Positions 26,539 through 34,502 of a DNA stretch of 64,000 nucleotides are shown one piece after another. The stretch spans positions 62,001 through 126,000 of the forward strand of contig CATWQC010000002.1 in the NCBI GenBank assembly GCA_958352845.1. The letters run 5' to 3'. The translations under genes were made by a program, and so were the position numbers. The notes beneath the pieces were generated by a model. It saw only the letters and a program-made list of their open reading frames with translations. It was not told the origin of the DNA and ran no database searches. This DNA is from an uncultured Collinsella sp. Lineage in GTDB: Bacteria; Actinomycetota; Coriobacteriia; Coriobacteriales; Coriobacteriaceae. How positions within the stretch are numbered: position 1 is the first letter of the stretch; every line of letters begins with the position of its first letter.

Positions 26539-27948
26539 TTACTCGCCCAGCAGGCTCTTGGTGATGGAAGCGGCGGCCTTCTTGCCAGCGCCCATCGCCA
26601 AAATGACCGTAGCGGCACCGGTGACGATGTCGCCGCCGGCCCAGATGCGGGGATCGGTGGTCTGGCCGGTCTCCTCGTCGGCGATGATGTAGCCCCACTT
26701 GTTGAGCTCCATCTTGCCGCCGATCTTCTTTGCGAAGGGGTTGGCGTTGGTACCGATAGCCGAGATTGCGACGTCGCAGGGAATCTCCTCGATGGCGCCC
26801 TCGATGGGCACCGGGCGACGACGGCCGGACTCGTCGGGCTCGCCGAGCTCCATCTTCTGGACCTTGACGGCGCACACGGAGCCGTCCTCGCCAGCGACAA
26901 ACTCGAGCGGGGAAACGAGCGGCAGAACCTCGACGCCCTCGGCCTTGGCATGGTGCAGCTCGGCGCGACGGCAGGGCATCTCGTCCTCGGTACGACGATA
27001 GGCGATGATGGCGTGCTCGGCGCCCAGGCGCTTGGCGGTACGGACGGCGTCCATAGCCACGTTGCCGCCACCAAAGACGACGACGTTCTTGCCGTGCTTG
27101 GTGGGGGTGTCGTACTCGGGGAACTTGTTGGCCTTCATCAGGTTCACGCGGGTGAGGTACTCGTTTGCGAAGAAGACGTTGGGCAGGTTCTCGCCGGGGA
27201 CGTTGAGGAACTTGGGCAGGCCAGCGCCGGTCGCCACGTAGATGGCGTCGAAGCCCTGCTCGAACAGCTCCTCGGCCGTGGCCATGTTGCCCACGACGGA
27301 GTTGTACTCAAACTTGACGCCCATGTCCTCCAGGCCGTCGATCTCGCGCTTGACGACTGCCTTGGGCAGACGGAACTCGGGGATGCCGTAGACCAGCACG
27401 CCGCCGCCGGTGAAGAAGGCCTCAAAGACGGTGACGTCAAAGCCGTTGCGGGCGAGCTCGCCGGCGCAGGTGATGCCGGACGGGCCAGAGCCGACGACGG
27501 CGACCTTCTTGCCGTTCTTGGGGGCCATCTTGGGCGTGGAGGCGAGCTCGGGGCGGTCACCCAGGAAGCGCTCGAGCTGGCCGATGGCCACGGGCTCGGA
27601 CTTCTTACCACGGATGCACTTGCCCTCGCACTGGTTCTCCTGCGGGCAGACGCGACCGCAGATAGCGGGAAGCATGGAGTCCTCGCGGATGGTATCGAGA
27701 GCGCCGCCGAAGTCCTTCGCGCGGATCTGCTCGATAAAGCGGGGGATGTTGATGTTGACGGGGCAGCCCTCAACACAGAACGGCTTCTTGCAGTTGAGGC
27801 AGCGCTCGGCCTCGGCCAGCGCCATCTCCTCGGTGAAGCCCTTGTCGACGGGGCGGAAGTCGCAGGCGCGCTCGGCAGCCGGCTCCTCGTTATCGGGGGT
27901 ACGGGGCGACTTCATATCGGCAACGAAACGACCGTTAACTAGTGGCAT
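26539..27948 (-). CDS. nfnB: NADH-dependent ferredoxin:NADP+ oxidoreductase, large subunit (GltA-like)
   Basis: The 469-residue flavoprotein is of the GltD/GltA family. Its N-terminal Fe-S region carries CLNCKKPFCVEGCPVNINIP and CGRVCPQENQCEGKC, for two [4Fe-4S] clusters. A FAD-binding GSGPSGITCAGELA and an NADPH-binding GGGNVAMDAVRTAKR follow. GGDIVTGAATVILAMGAGK is typical of the C-terminal FAD site. It overlaps the preceding FNR-like subunit gene by 10 nt. In known NfnAB the complex couples NADH and ferredoxin oxidation to NADP+ reduction by electron bifurcation. It could be mis-annotated as glutamate synthase small subunit, but no large subunit is present. Confidence 0.9.
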   Translation of the reverse strand: MPLVNGRFVADMKSPRTPDNEEPAAERACDFRPVDKGFTEEMALAEAERCLNCKKPFCVEGCPVNINIPRFIEQIRAKDFGGALDTIREDSMLPAICGRVCPQENQCEGKCIRGKKSEPVAIGQLERFLGDRPELASTPKMAPKNGKKVAVVGSGPSGITCAGELARNGFDVTVFEAFFTGGGVLVYGIPEFRLPKAVVKREIDGLEDMGVKFEYNSVVGNMATAEELFEQGFDAIYVATGAGLPKFLNVPGENLPNVFFANEYLTRVNLMKANKFPEYDTPTKHGKNVVVFGGGNVAMDAVRTAKRLGAEHAIIAYRRTEDEMPCRRAELHHAKAEGVEVLPLVSPLEFVAGEDGSVCAVKVQKMELGEPDESGRRRPVPIEGAIEEIPCDVAISAIGTNANPFAKKIGGKMELNKWGYIIADEETGQTTDPRIWAGGDIVTGAATVILAMGAGKKAAASITKSLLGE

Positions 27949-28778
27949 GCGCAGCTCTTTTCCTCATAGGCCTTGAGGGACTCGCCCTCTTCGGAACGGT
28001 AAGCGGCCTGGCGGGCACGAAGGTCATCCCAGTCGACCAGGGTGGCATCGAAGTCGGGGCCGTCGACGCAAGCGAACTTGGTCACGCCGCCCACCTCGAC
28101 GCGGCAGCAGCCGCACATGCCGGTGCCGTCAACCATGATGGGGTTGAGGGACGCGGTGATGGGGGTGTCGTACTTCTGGGCGGTGAGGGTCGAGAACTTC
28201 ATCATCGGAACGGGGCCGACGCAGAAGACCTGGCTCACGGCCTTGTCCTGCAGCAGGCGCTCCAGCGGAGCGGTAACAACGCCCTGCTCGCCGTAGGAGC
28301 CGTCGTCGGTGGTGATGTGGATGTGGTCCTCGTCGAGGAGCTCGCGGAACTGGTCCTCCATGAGCAGGAGGTCCTTGGTGCGGGCGCCCATGATGGCGTG
28401 AACTTCGTGACCGGTCTCGACCAGGTGCTTGGCGACCGGGAAGGCAATTGCCAAGCCGACGCCGCCGCCAATGACGGCGCAGGGGCCCTCGGCCATCTCG
28501 GTGGGAACGCCCAGCGGGCCCACGACGTCGCGCAGTGACTCGCCGGCCTCGTAGGTGGAAAGCATCTCGGTGGTCTTGCCGATCACCATGAAGATGAACT
28601 CGACCCAGCCCTCGTCACCGTTCCAGCCGGCCAGGGTAAACGGGACACGCTCGCCCGTCTCGTTGGCGCGAACCATGAGGAACTGTCCAGCGTGCGCATG
28701 CTTGGCGATTGCGGGCGCCTCGATGCGGAACTTGAACACCTTCTCCGAGAACTGCGTCTTCTCCAGGATCTTATACAT
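27939..28778 (-). CDS. nfnA: NADH-dependent ferredoxin:NADP+ oxidoreductase, small subunit (FNR-like)
   Basis: The 279-residue protein has the PyrK/FNR-like FAD domain (AGQFLMVRANETGERVPFTLAGW) and a NAD-binding part (VIGGGVGLAIAFPVAKHL). The C-terminal [2Fe-2S] motif DGTGMCGCCRVEVGG with a further Cys in KFACVDGPDFD completes it. This is the NfnA pattern. It is first in the nfnA-nfnB operon on the minus strand and has GAGAGGGG before its ATG. A role as sulfide dehydrogenase is an alternative name for the same family. Confidence 0.9.
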   Translation of the reverse strand: MYKILEKTQFSEKVFKFRIEAPAIAKHAHAGQFLMVRANETGERVPFTLAGWNGDEGWVEFIFMVIGKTTEMLSTYEAGESLRDVVGPLGVPTEMAEGPCAVIGGGVGLAIAFPVAKHLVETGHEVHAIMGARTKDLLLMEDQFRELLDEDHIHITTDDGSYGEQGVVTAPLERLLQDKAVSQVFCVGPVPMMKFSTLTAQKYDTPITASLNPIMVDGTGMCGCCRVEVGGVTKFACVDGPDFDATLVDWDDLRARQAAYRSEEGESLKAYEEKSCACH

Positions 28779-28955
28779 AGAACCCCTCTCTTGTTAGGGC
28801 CGCCGAACCGTGCCTCCACGGAAATGGACGGTAGCCCGAATAAAACCGTACGCGCACAGGCGTTGTGCAGACATACGGTGCAAATTATACCCTCATGGAC
28901 ATGTCACTTACGTGTGTCTTCGGCTGTTGGGAGCAGGGTTTATCCACTTTGGCCT

Positions 28956-28982
28956 ACCAAATAGGGGCAGGTTTATTTTGGT
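28956..28982. repeat. GGGGCAGG-core small hairpin
   Basis: ACCAAA and TTTGGT enclose a stretch with GGGGCAGGTTTAT, matching the interior of the element at 12058-12098. Confidence 0.5.
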
Positions 28983-29004
28983 CAGTTTTATCGGGTAAAA
29001 CGGC

Positions 29005-29045
29005 AAAGGGGGCCGGCCTCGCGCTTCGTTGAGGCCGGCCCCTTT
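29005..29045. terminator. Strong 15-bp hairpin downstream of pth
   Basis: AAAGGGGCCGGCCTC-type arms surround a 10-nt loop. On the minus strand it is followed by CCCTTTGCCGTTTT, so it can end pth transcription. The rest of 28779-29151 contains only the small repeats listed here. Confidence 0.65.
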
Positions 29046-29112
29046 GGGGTGTTATGCATGTATGGTGGCAGCGCGTTTATTGCGATGTGTCGACTGCGGC
29101 GTTTCCGCAGGT

Positions 29113-29153
29113 AAAACCTGTCAAAATAAACCTATCCCTAAATGATAGGTTTT
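29113..29153. repeat. GGGATAGG-core hairpin overlapping the pth stop codon
   Basis: AAAACCTGTCA and TGATAGGTTTT (one mismatch) enclose AAATAAACCTATCCCTAAA, the inverse of the core at 12072-12084. The right arm includes the pth stop codon, as the element at 12058 does for purF. Confidence 0.7.
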
Positions 29154-29781
29154 AGTGCTTGCCGTTGGCGGAGGCGGCGCCGTTGACATGGTCGCGGGCA
29201 TAGACCACGCCGTGCACGATCGCCAGGCCGGCGGCGTCGGCCGCGCGGGCGCAGGTGTCCTGGAAGTCCTCGGCCTCGCGGGCGCGTAGCTGCTTAAGCA
29301 CGTAGTCAGCGACGGCCATCTTGCCGGGAGGGTTGCCGATGCCGGTGCGGATGCGGCTGAAGTCGCGGCTGCCCATCTTGTCGATGATGGAACGCAGGCC
29401 GTTGTGGCCAGCATGGCCGCCGCCCACCTTAACGCGCACGTCGCCGGCGGGAATGTCGAGCTCGTCGTGGATTACGAGCAGCTCCTCGGCCTTGATCTTG
29501 TACTCGCGGCAGAGCTTGGAGATGGGACCGCCCGAGGTATTCATGTACGACTGTGGCTTGACCAGCACAATCTGGCGCTTGCCGCCCTCTTCCTCGGGGT
29601 CGTTGATGTTGATGAGCGCGACCTCGGCACCGGCCTGGTTTTTCCAGTACGTGACGCCGGCCTGACGGGCCAGCTCGTCGATTGCCTTAAAGCCGGCGTT
29701 GTGGCGGGTCTCGGCATACTCATCGCCAGGGTTGCCAAGTCCGGCAACCATGCGAATCTTGAGCGGCTGTGCAGCTGCCAT
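29152..29781 (-). CDS. pth: Peptidyl-tRNA hydrolase
   Basis: Pth releases tRNA from prematurely dropped peptidyl-tRNA. The 209-residue protein has the start AGLGNPGDEYAETRHNAGF, with the conserved Asn and the catalytic His in RHNAGF. KPQSYMNTSGGPI, VIHDELDIPAGDVRVKVGGGHAGHNGLRSI and FSRIRTGIGNPPG follow. AAAGGAAG precedes the ATG by about 6 nt. A single-gene unit is likely because a large repeat element and an unrelated gene lie upstream. Confidence 0.97.
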   Translation of the reverse strand: MAAAQPLKIRMVAGLGNPGDEYAETRHNAGFKAIDELARQAGVTYWKNQAGAEVALININDPEEEGGKRQIVLVKPQSYMNTSGGPISKLCREYKIKAEELLVIHDELDIPAGDVRVKVGGGHAGHNGLRSIIDKMGSRDFSRIRTGIGNPPGKMAVADYVLKQLRAREAEDFQDTCARAADAAGLAIVHGVVYARDHVNGAASANGKH

Positions 29782-29894
29782 GTGCTTCCTTTCGTCGATT
29801 TGTCGCCTGCTATGGTGAGCGACCCCGTTGCTGCTGTCAAATGGAGGGTGAATGAGGCTGCATGAGGGCGTTGGACAGTCGTCAGAAGCCGGGG

Positions 29895-30097
29895 TGGACA
29901 GTTAGTTCAGATTTGTATAAACCAAGAGGTCTTCGACTGCCAAAATTGGGACCGCGGAACTGCCACGGCGCTTTGGAGAGCACATTTTGCGCTATTTCAG
30001 ATCTTTCGAGTCTTCAAATGAGGTGATTGGCGCCGGAATGGCGGCAAACTACCTCGATATTAGCCGTCTGTTTATACAAATCTGAACTAACTGTCCA
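29895..30097. mobile_element. MITE-like 203-nt element, copy 1, with perfect 27-bp terminal inverted repeats
   Basis: The arms start TGGACAGTTAGTTCAGATTT and are exact complements at 29895-29921 and 30071-30097. The interior has no coding frame I can support. A 204-nt element with nearly the same ends lies at 31422-31625 on the other side of the nuclease-like gene. No clear target-site duplication is visible. Apart from this element, the gap 29782-30128 shows nothing I can support. Confidence 0.85.
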
Positions 30098-30128
30098 GCC
30101 ATGCTAGGTAACACTGGGTAAAAGTCTT

Positions 30129-31256
30129 TTAGACCGGCGCGAGGCCGATTCCGGCCCGCAGGGCGTTGAGCCAGGCGGCCTGACGCTTTCGATAGCCCTT
30201 GATGCGATATCGGAATCGGACTCCCGCGAGTCGATGCATCGTTTGGGCGAAGGCTTCGAGTGCAACAAGGTCCTTCATTTGGTCACGATTGATAACCAGG
30301 ACGTGGATACCCATGGCTTTAAGGCCATTGTTACGATTGCCATCGTGGATGCGGGCGTTTTGAAGCTCATGTCCAATTCCGTTGTATTCGTTGTCGACTC
30401 CAGCGGCCGGGCAATATAAGTCGCAGATGGCGTAGGGGATGCCCGAGGACATGTTGACCGCAAGGGTGTCGAAATCGACACGATAGTTGAGCAGTAAGCC
30501 TCCCATGGGCAATCTGCAGCACCCGAATCCGCCAAAGCGCATGGGTGCGCCCAGGACGGCGAACATCAATGATTCCGCTGGGGATGCGGATCCGGCCCGG
30601 GCGAGTTTGACAGCCGTACGAAATGAGGCGTAGGAACTGCTTTTGGCAAATCGTGCGACTGCCTCGAGCTCTTCGATGGTTGTGGCGGGTTCGCATTTGT
30701 AGTGTGCCTGTTCGTAGCGGGTTTCGGCTTGCTTTTCGGGTGTCGGTTGGTCGCCCTGGCAATCGAGGCCGTCCATCGCTTCGAAGCCGTTGGCCTTGGG
30801 CCATGTGTCGTCGTAGGCGATGGGGCAAGTTGCCTCGGGCGGAAGTGAGTAGGTTCCGAGCAGCTCCATGAGAAGCATCAAGGTTTTGGCAACTGATTCA
30901 TTTTTGGAACAAAGCATGGCCGTCATGGCGGGGGACGTTGCGTAGATGTCGGCTTCGATGTGCATGATCGCACCTTGGGGAAGAGGGGCGGTGATGGTGT
31001 GCTGGAGGAGCCGTCCGTCGGGCCGTCTGTTGTTGCCGCCCGCAACAAAGAGATCTAGACACTCGGAGTCGTCTTCGCTCCAGGCGTCAAGTATTGCAAG
31101 GGCCGCAAAGTCTATGGCGTCCTTGTTGGGAACGCAACCTTCGAGGGATTGTGTCTGTTGCTCGTCATCGATGACGTCCCAGGGAAGGGCGGAGTACGCC
31201 CGTCGAGCGCGGCGAATTGCGCGGAGGGCGGAAAGATGTGAAATCACGGTCGTCAT
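30129..31256 (-). CDS. Predicted Vsr/PD-(D/E)XK-like nuclease domain protein, possibly acquired
   Basis: I do not recognise a named family for the whole 375-residue protein. The C-terminal part contains DLYCPAAGVDNEYNG (279-293) followed by GHELQNARIHDGNRNNGLKAMGIHVLVINRDQ. The spacing of Asp279/Asp288, Glu290 and His296 and the later beta strand resemble Vsr-like and DUF559-like endonuclease folds. The N-terminal two thirds have no clear domain and contain an ARAG segment. The gene is visibly less GC-rich than its neighbours. It is bracketed by two inverted-repeat elements with shared ends. No ribosome-binding site is seen, and TTATAG lies just before the ATG, so a leaderless message is possible. 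Confidence 0.6.
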   Translation of the reverse strand: MTTVISHLSALRAIRRARRAYSALPWDVIDDEQQTQSLEGCVPNKDAIDFAALAILDAWSEDDSECLDLFVAGGNNRRPDGRLLQHTITAPLPQGAIMHIEADIYATSPAMTAMLCSKNESVAKTLMLLMELLGTYSLPPEATCPIAYDDTWPKANGFEAMDGLDCQGDQPTPEKQAETRYEQAHYKCEPATTIEELEAVARFAKSSSYASFRTAVKLARAGSASPAESLMFAVLGAPMRFGGFGCCRLPMGGLLLNYRVDFDTLAVNMSSGIPYAICDLYCPAAGVDNEYNGIGHELQNARIHDGNRNNGLKAMGIHVLVINRDQMKDLVALEAFAQTMHRLAGVRFRYRIKGYRKRQAAWLNALRAGIGLAPV

Positions 31257-31421
31257 AGCTATAAGGTACTAATCCGTTGGCGAAGTGATACTGCCGTATC
31301 GGTCTTTTCGCTCAAAGGGGTGTCGCGCGCCGCGGGCGGTAGCGTGATCATGTGGAATGCCTTGAAAAAGTGGAGAATGGAGCGATGGGCTGGCCTTGGA
31401 GGCATCAGCTGAGGTGGGTGT

Positions 31422-31625
31422 TGGACAGTTATTTCAGATTTGTATAAGGCGACCGGGGCGTATTGCCGTTGTTGAAGGAATCGGTGGGCAAAATGGGGCC
31501 AACGGCATGGTGAAGAGATCCATAGGCGGAGGGATCGAACGGAATTATGCCGGCAAGAGCGCTTTCGACGTATTAAATGGCCCAAACGAATGCCTAAATT
31601 AATACAAATCTGAACTAACTGTCCA
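31422..31625. mobile_element. MITE-like 204-nt element, copy 2, with terminal inverted repeats shared with copy 1
   Basis: Left arm TGGACAGTTATTTCAGATTT and the right arm ending AAATCTGAACTAACTGTCCA differ from perfect complementarity at about two positions. The right end is nearly identical to that of copy 1 at 29895-30097. The interior sequences of the copies do not resemble each other. The remaining parts of the gap 31257-31711 hold only the prs terminator. Confidence 0.85.
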
Positions 31626-31646
31626 TGGCGGGTTGTCGAGGGGTAG

Positions 31647-31682
31647 AAAAAGGGTCGGAAGCGAGCCTCCGACCCTTTAAAA
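31647..31682 (-). terminator. Terminator of prs
   Basis: AAAGGGTCGGA and its complement flank an 8-nt loop. On the minus strand TTTTTC follows the stem. Confidence 0.85.
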
Positions 31683-31711
31683 ACACCAAAGATGATGCGA
31701 TGCACGCTGGA

Positions 31712-32698
31712 TTACAGCGCGAAGTCGCCGCCGACGAGCGTGGAGACGGGCTCCTCGTGGTAAACGGCGGAGATGGCCTGAGCGAACTCCTCGGCGACCG
31801 AGATGGTCTTAATCTTGCCGCCGACCTCGACGGGGATGGCGTCGGTGACGACGCACTCGACGATCGGGGCGTCGTTCAGGCGCTCGATGGCCGGACCGGA
31901 GAAGATACCGTGGGTGGCGCAGACGTAGATGTCGCCAGCGCCCATAGCCTTGAGCTCCTTGACGTTGGCGCACAGGGTGCCAGCGGTGTCGATCATGTCG
32001 TCGTTGATGATGCAGGTCTTGCCCTTGATGTCACCGATGATGCCCATGACCTCGGCGGCGTTGTGGCGCGGACGGCCCTTGTGGGCGATGGCCAGGTCGC
32101 AGCCGAGCATGTCGGACAGCTTCTTGGCGGCCTTGGCGCGACCCACGTCGGGGGAGACGACAACCAGGTTGTCGGTGTCGAAGTGCATGTCGTTGTAGTA
32201 CTGGCCAAACAGCGGCAGCGCGGACAGGTGGTTAACCGGGATATCGAAGAAGCCCTGGATCTGACCCTGGTGCAGGTCGAGGGTGATGATGCGGTTGACG
32301 CCGGCGCGCTCGAGCAGGTTGGCGACGAGGCGGGCGGTGATGGGCTCGCGCGGGCCGGCCTTGCGGTCCTGGCGGGCATAGCCGTAGTGGGTGATGACGG
32401 CGGTGATGGAGCGGGCGGATGCGCGCTTGGCAGCGTCGGTGGCGATGAGCAGCTCCATGAGCATGTCGTTGACGTTGCCGCCGGCCACGGACTGAATCAG
32501 GAAGACGTCGGCGCCGCGGACGGTCTCGTCGTAGCGGGCGTAAATCTCACCATTGGCGAACTGCTTTAGCGTAAGGCCCGAAAGCTCGACCCCAAGGTAC
32601 TCAGCGATCTTCTGAGCGAGGGGACGGTTGGAGGAACCGGAATACACGCGGATGGACTTGCGCATATTCTCCGACTTCTCGGGATCATTAATCGGCAT
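31712..32698 (-). CDS. prs: Ribose-phosphate pyrophosphokinase (PRPP synthetase)
   Basis: Prs makes PRPP from ribose 5-phosphate and ATP for purine, pyrimidine, His and Trp synthesis. The 328-residue protein has KQFANGEIYARYDETVRGADVFLIQS, HYGYARQDRKAGPREPITARLVANLLERAG, LDLHQGQIQGFFDIPVNHL and VVVSPDVGRAKAA. The PRPP loop is CIINDDMIDTAGTL. These are all class I Prs motifs. About 14 residues precede the usual start; a later ATG (residue 12, MRKS) is a possible start. It is directly upstream of its own terminator and may be co-transcribed with glmU. Confidence 0.96.
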   Translation of the reverse strand: MPINDPEKSENMRKSIRVYSGSSNRPLAQKIAEYLGVELSGLTLKQFANGEIYARYDETVRGADVFLIQSVAGGNVNDMLMELLIATDAAKRASARSITAVITHYGYARQDRKAGPREPITARLVANLLERAGVNRIITLDLHQGQIQGFFDIPVNHLSALPLFGQYYNDMHFDTDNLVVVSPDVGRAKAAKKLSDMLGCDLAIAHKGRPRHNAAEVMGIIGDIKGKTCIINDDMIDTAGTLCANVKELKAMGAGDIYVCATHGIFSGPAIERLNDAPIVECVVTDAIPVEVGGKIKTISVAEEFAQAISAVYHEEPVSTLVGGDFAL

Positions 32699-32841
32699 TA
32701 CCCTTCTCCTTTATACATCGAATGCCATATAGATGCCTTTTTGCATTGTAACCGCGCGGCGGGGTTAATCGGGTCTTGATAACGTCTTTACCGTCAACGG
32801 ACACGAACCGACCACTCATTCTGTCACGCAGGTCAGCATAG

Positions 32842-32875
32842 AAAAAGGAGCCGTCCCCATGGGAACAGCTCCTTA
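32842..32875 (-). terminator. Terminator of glmU
   Basis: AAGGAGC and GCTCCTT form the base of a longer imperfect stem around CCCATGGG. On the minus strand it ends in CCTTTTTC. Confidence 0.85.
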
Positions 32876-32891
32876 GATGCTTGGTAAAACG

Positions 32892-34304
32892 TTATACCTC
32901 GTCGTCCTCGTGCAGGCGGCGGCGGTAATCGGCGGCCCAGCCCTCAATATTTACCTGACGGGCGCGGCCCAGTCCGAGCGCGTCTGCCGGGACCGGCTCG
33001 GTGATGACGGAGCCGGCAGCCACGAGCGCGCCGTCGCCGATCTGGGCGGGCGCGACCATCATGGTGTCGGAACCGATGAAGGCATCCTTGCCGATGACGG
33101 TCTTGTGCTTGTGCACGCCGTCGTAGTTGCAGGTGATGGAGCCCGCGCCCACGTTGACGCCGGAGCCCATGGTGGTGTCGCCGATGTAGGACAGGTGTGG
33201 AACCTTGGAGCCCTCACCGATCGTGGACTTCTTGATCTCCACGTGCGTGCCGGCCTTGGAACCGTCGAGCATGTGGGTACCCGGGCGCAGGTAGGCGCGT
33301 GGGCCGCAGTCGACGCCGTTCTCGATGACGGCCTCGATGGCGATGGTCTCATCGATGGTGCAGCCACTGCCGACGGTGGTGTCGGTGAGGCGGCTGTTGG
33401 GGCCGAGCTGGCACTCCTCGCCCACGGTGACGTGGCCGATCAGGTGCGTCTGCGGCCACACGACGGTATCGCGGCCGATAACGGCATCGGGGCCGATCCA
33501 GGCCTGCGTGGGATCGATGAAGGTAACGCCCTCGGCCATCCAGTGCTCGTTGATGCGGTCGCGCGCGATGGCGGTGAGCTGCGCGAGCTGGATACGGCTG
33601 TTGACGCCCAGGCCGTCGCGGTAGTCATCGCAGTGGAAGATGGAGACTGCCTGGCCGTGGTCTTTGAGGATCTCGAGCATGTCGGGCAGATAGTACTCGG
33701 ACTGCGCGTTGTCGTTGCCGATCTCGTCGATGTGCGCGGCGAGCTGCGCGCCGTCGAAGGCGTAGCAGCCGGCGTTGCACTCGAGCAGCGTGGCGGCCTG
33801 CTCGGGCGTGCAGTCCTTCTGCTCGATGATGCGCTCGATCTGGCCGTCGGCGCCCAGCTTGATGCGGCCGTAGCCGAAGGGGTCGGGCGGGGTCATGGTC
33901 ATGACGGTGCAGGCGAGCTCGCCGGTGGCGACGGTCTGTGCGAACTTGGCGACGGTGTCGGCGGTAATGAGCGGCAGGTCGCCGTTGAGCACGATGACGG
34001 GGCCTTGCGTGATGCCGCAGGCCTCGAGCGCGACCTTGACGGCGTGGCCGGTGCCCAGGCGCTCGGTCTGCTCGACGCACTCGACCTTGGTGGCGCTGTT
34101 GGCGTAGGCGCCGTCGATAAGGGCACGCATCTCGTCGGCGTGGCTGCCGATGACGACCACGACGCGGCTGCAGCCGGCCTTGACGGTGGCGTCGACGATC
34201 CACTGGACCATGGGCTTGCCCAGGATCTTGTGCGAAACCTTGCAGTGGTTCGACTTCATGCGGGTGCCCTCGCCGGCGGCGAGGATAATTGCGGTTGCGT
34301 CCAT
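32892..34304 (-). CDS. glmU: Bifunctional UDP-GlcNAc pyrophosphorylase / GlcN-1-P acetyltransferase
   Basis: GlmU carries out the last two steps to UDP-GlcNAc for wall synthesis. The 470-residue protein has the uridylyltransferase start ATAIILAAGEGTRMKS and LNGDLPLI, GYGRI and ECNAGCYAF. The C-terminal left-handed beta-helix has hexapeptide repeats (GPDAVIGRDTVV, IGEGSKVPHLSYIGD, GAGSITCNYDGVHKHKTVIGKDAFIG) that form the acetyltransferase. I chose ATG 34304 because AGGAG lies upstream and the sequence starts exactly at the conserved fold; the frame stays open for 161 further codons of Arg-rich spurious sequence. Confidence 0.97.
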   Translation of the reverse strand: MDATAIILAAGEGTRMKSNHCKVSHKILGKPMVQWIVDATVKAGCSRVVVVIGSHADEMRALIDGAYANSATKVECVEQTERLGTGHAVKVALEACGITQGPVIVLNGDLPLITADTVAKFAQTVATGELACTVMTMTPPDPFGYGRIKLGADGQIERIIEQKDCTPEQAATLLECNAGCYAFDGAQLAAHIDEIGNDNAQSEYYLPDMLEILKDHGQAVSIFHCDDYRDGLGVNSRIQLAQLTAIARDRINEHWMAEGVTFIDPTQAWIGPDAVIGRDTVVWPQTHLIGHVTVGEECQLGPNSRLTDTTVGSGCTIDETIAIEAVIENGVDCGPRAYLRPGTHMLDGSKAGTHVEIKKSTIGEGSKVPHLSYIGDTTMGSGVNVGAGSITCNYDGVHKHKTVIGKDAFIGSDTMMVAPAQIGDGALVAAGSVITEPVPADALGLGRARQVNIEGWAADYRRRLHEDDEV

Positions 34305-34336
34305 GTGATCTCCTGTTACGTTATAGAGACGTGTGT

Positions 34337-34364
34337 TTGGAAACGATACACGGCACAATATGAT
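34337..34364 (+). promoter_or_regulatory. Candidate promoter for the ECF transporter operon
   Basis: TTGGAA and TATGAT are separated by 16 nt. They lie between the divergent glmU gene and the ECF genes. A start near 34371 would give a leader of about 130 nt before the preferred start codon at 34503. No riboswitch fold could be assigned. Confidence 0.4.
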
Positions 34365-34502
34365 ACCGCAGGCATATGATGAGCGCGTAACGATTGACGC
34401 GTGACGGCCGGTGTCGCTGCCGCCGGCGTGGTGTTTGCGCTGGTTATGCATGGCGGCGGCGCTGCGGCGTTGGCGTTTTGCGCGAGGGGATGGGAGGTGC
34501 CC

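Noticed and set aside
26539..28778. Glutamate synthase small subunit with a dihydroorotate dehydrogenase electron-transfer subunit
   Set aside because: The two genes overlap and together match NfnA and NfnB; no glutamate synthase large subunit or pyrD is adjacent.
29895..30097. Insertion sequence
   Set aside because: At 203 nt the element has no transposase frame; only terminal repeats are present, so a MITE-like description is safer.
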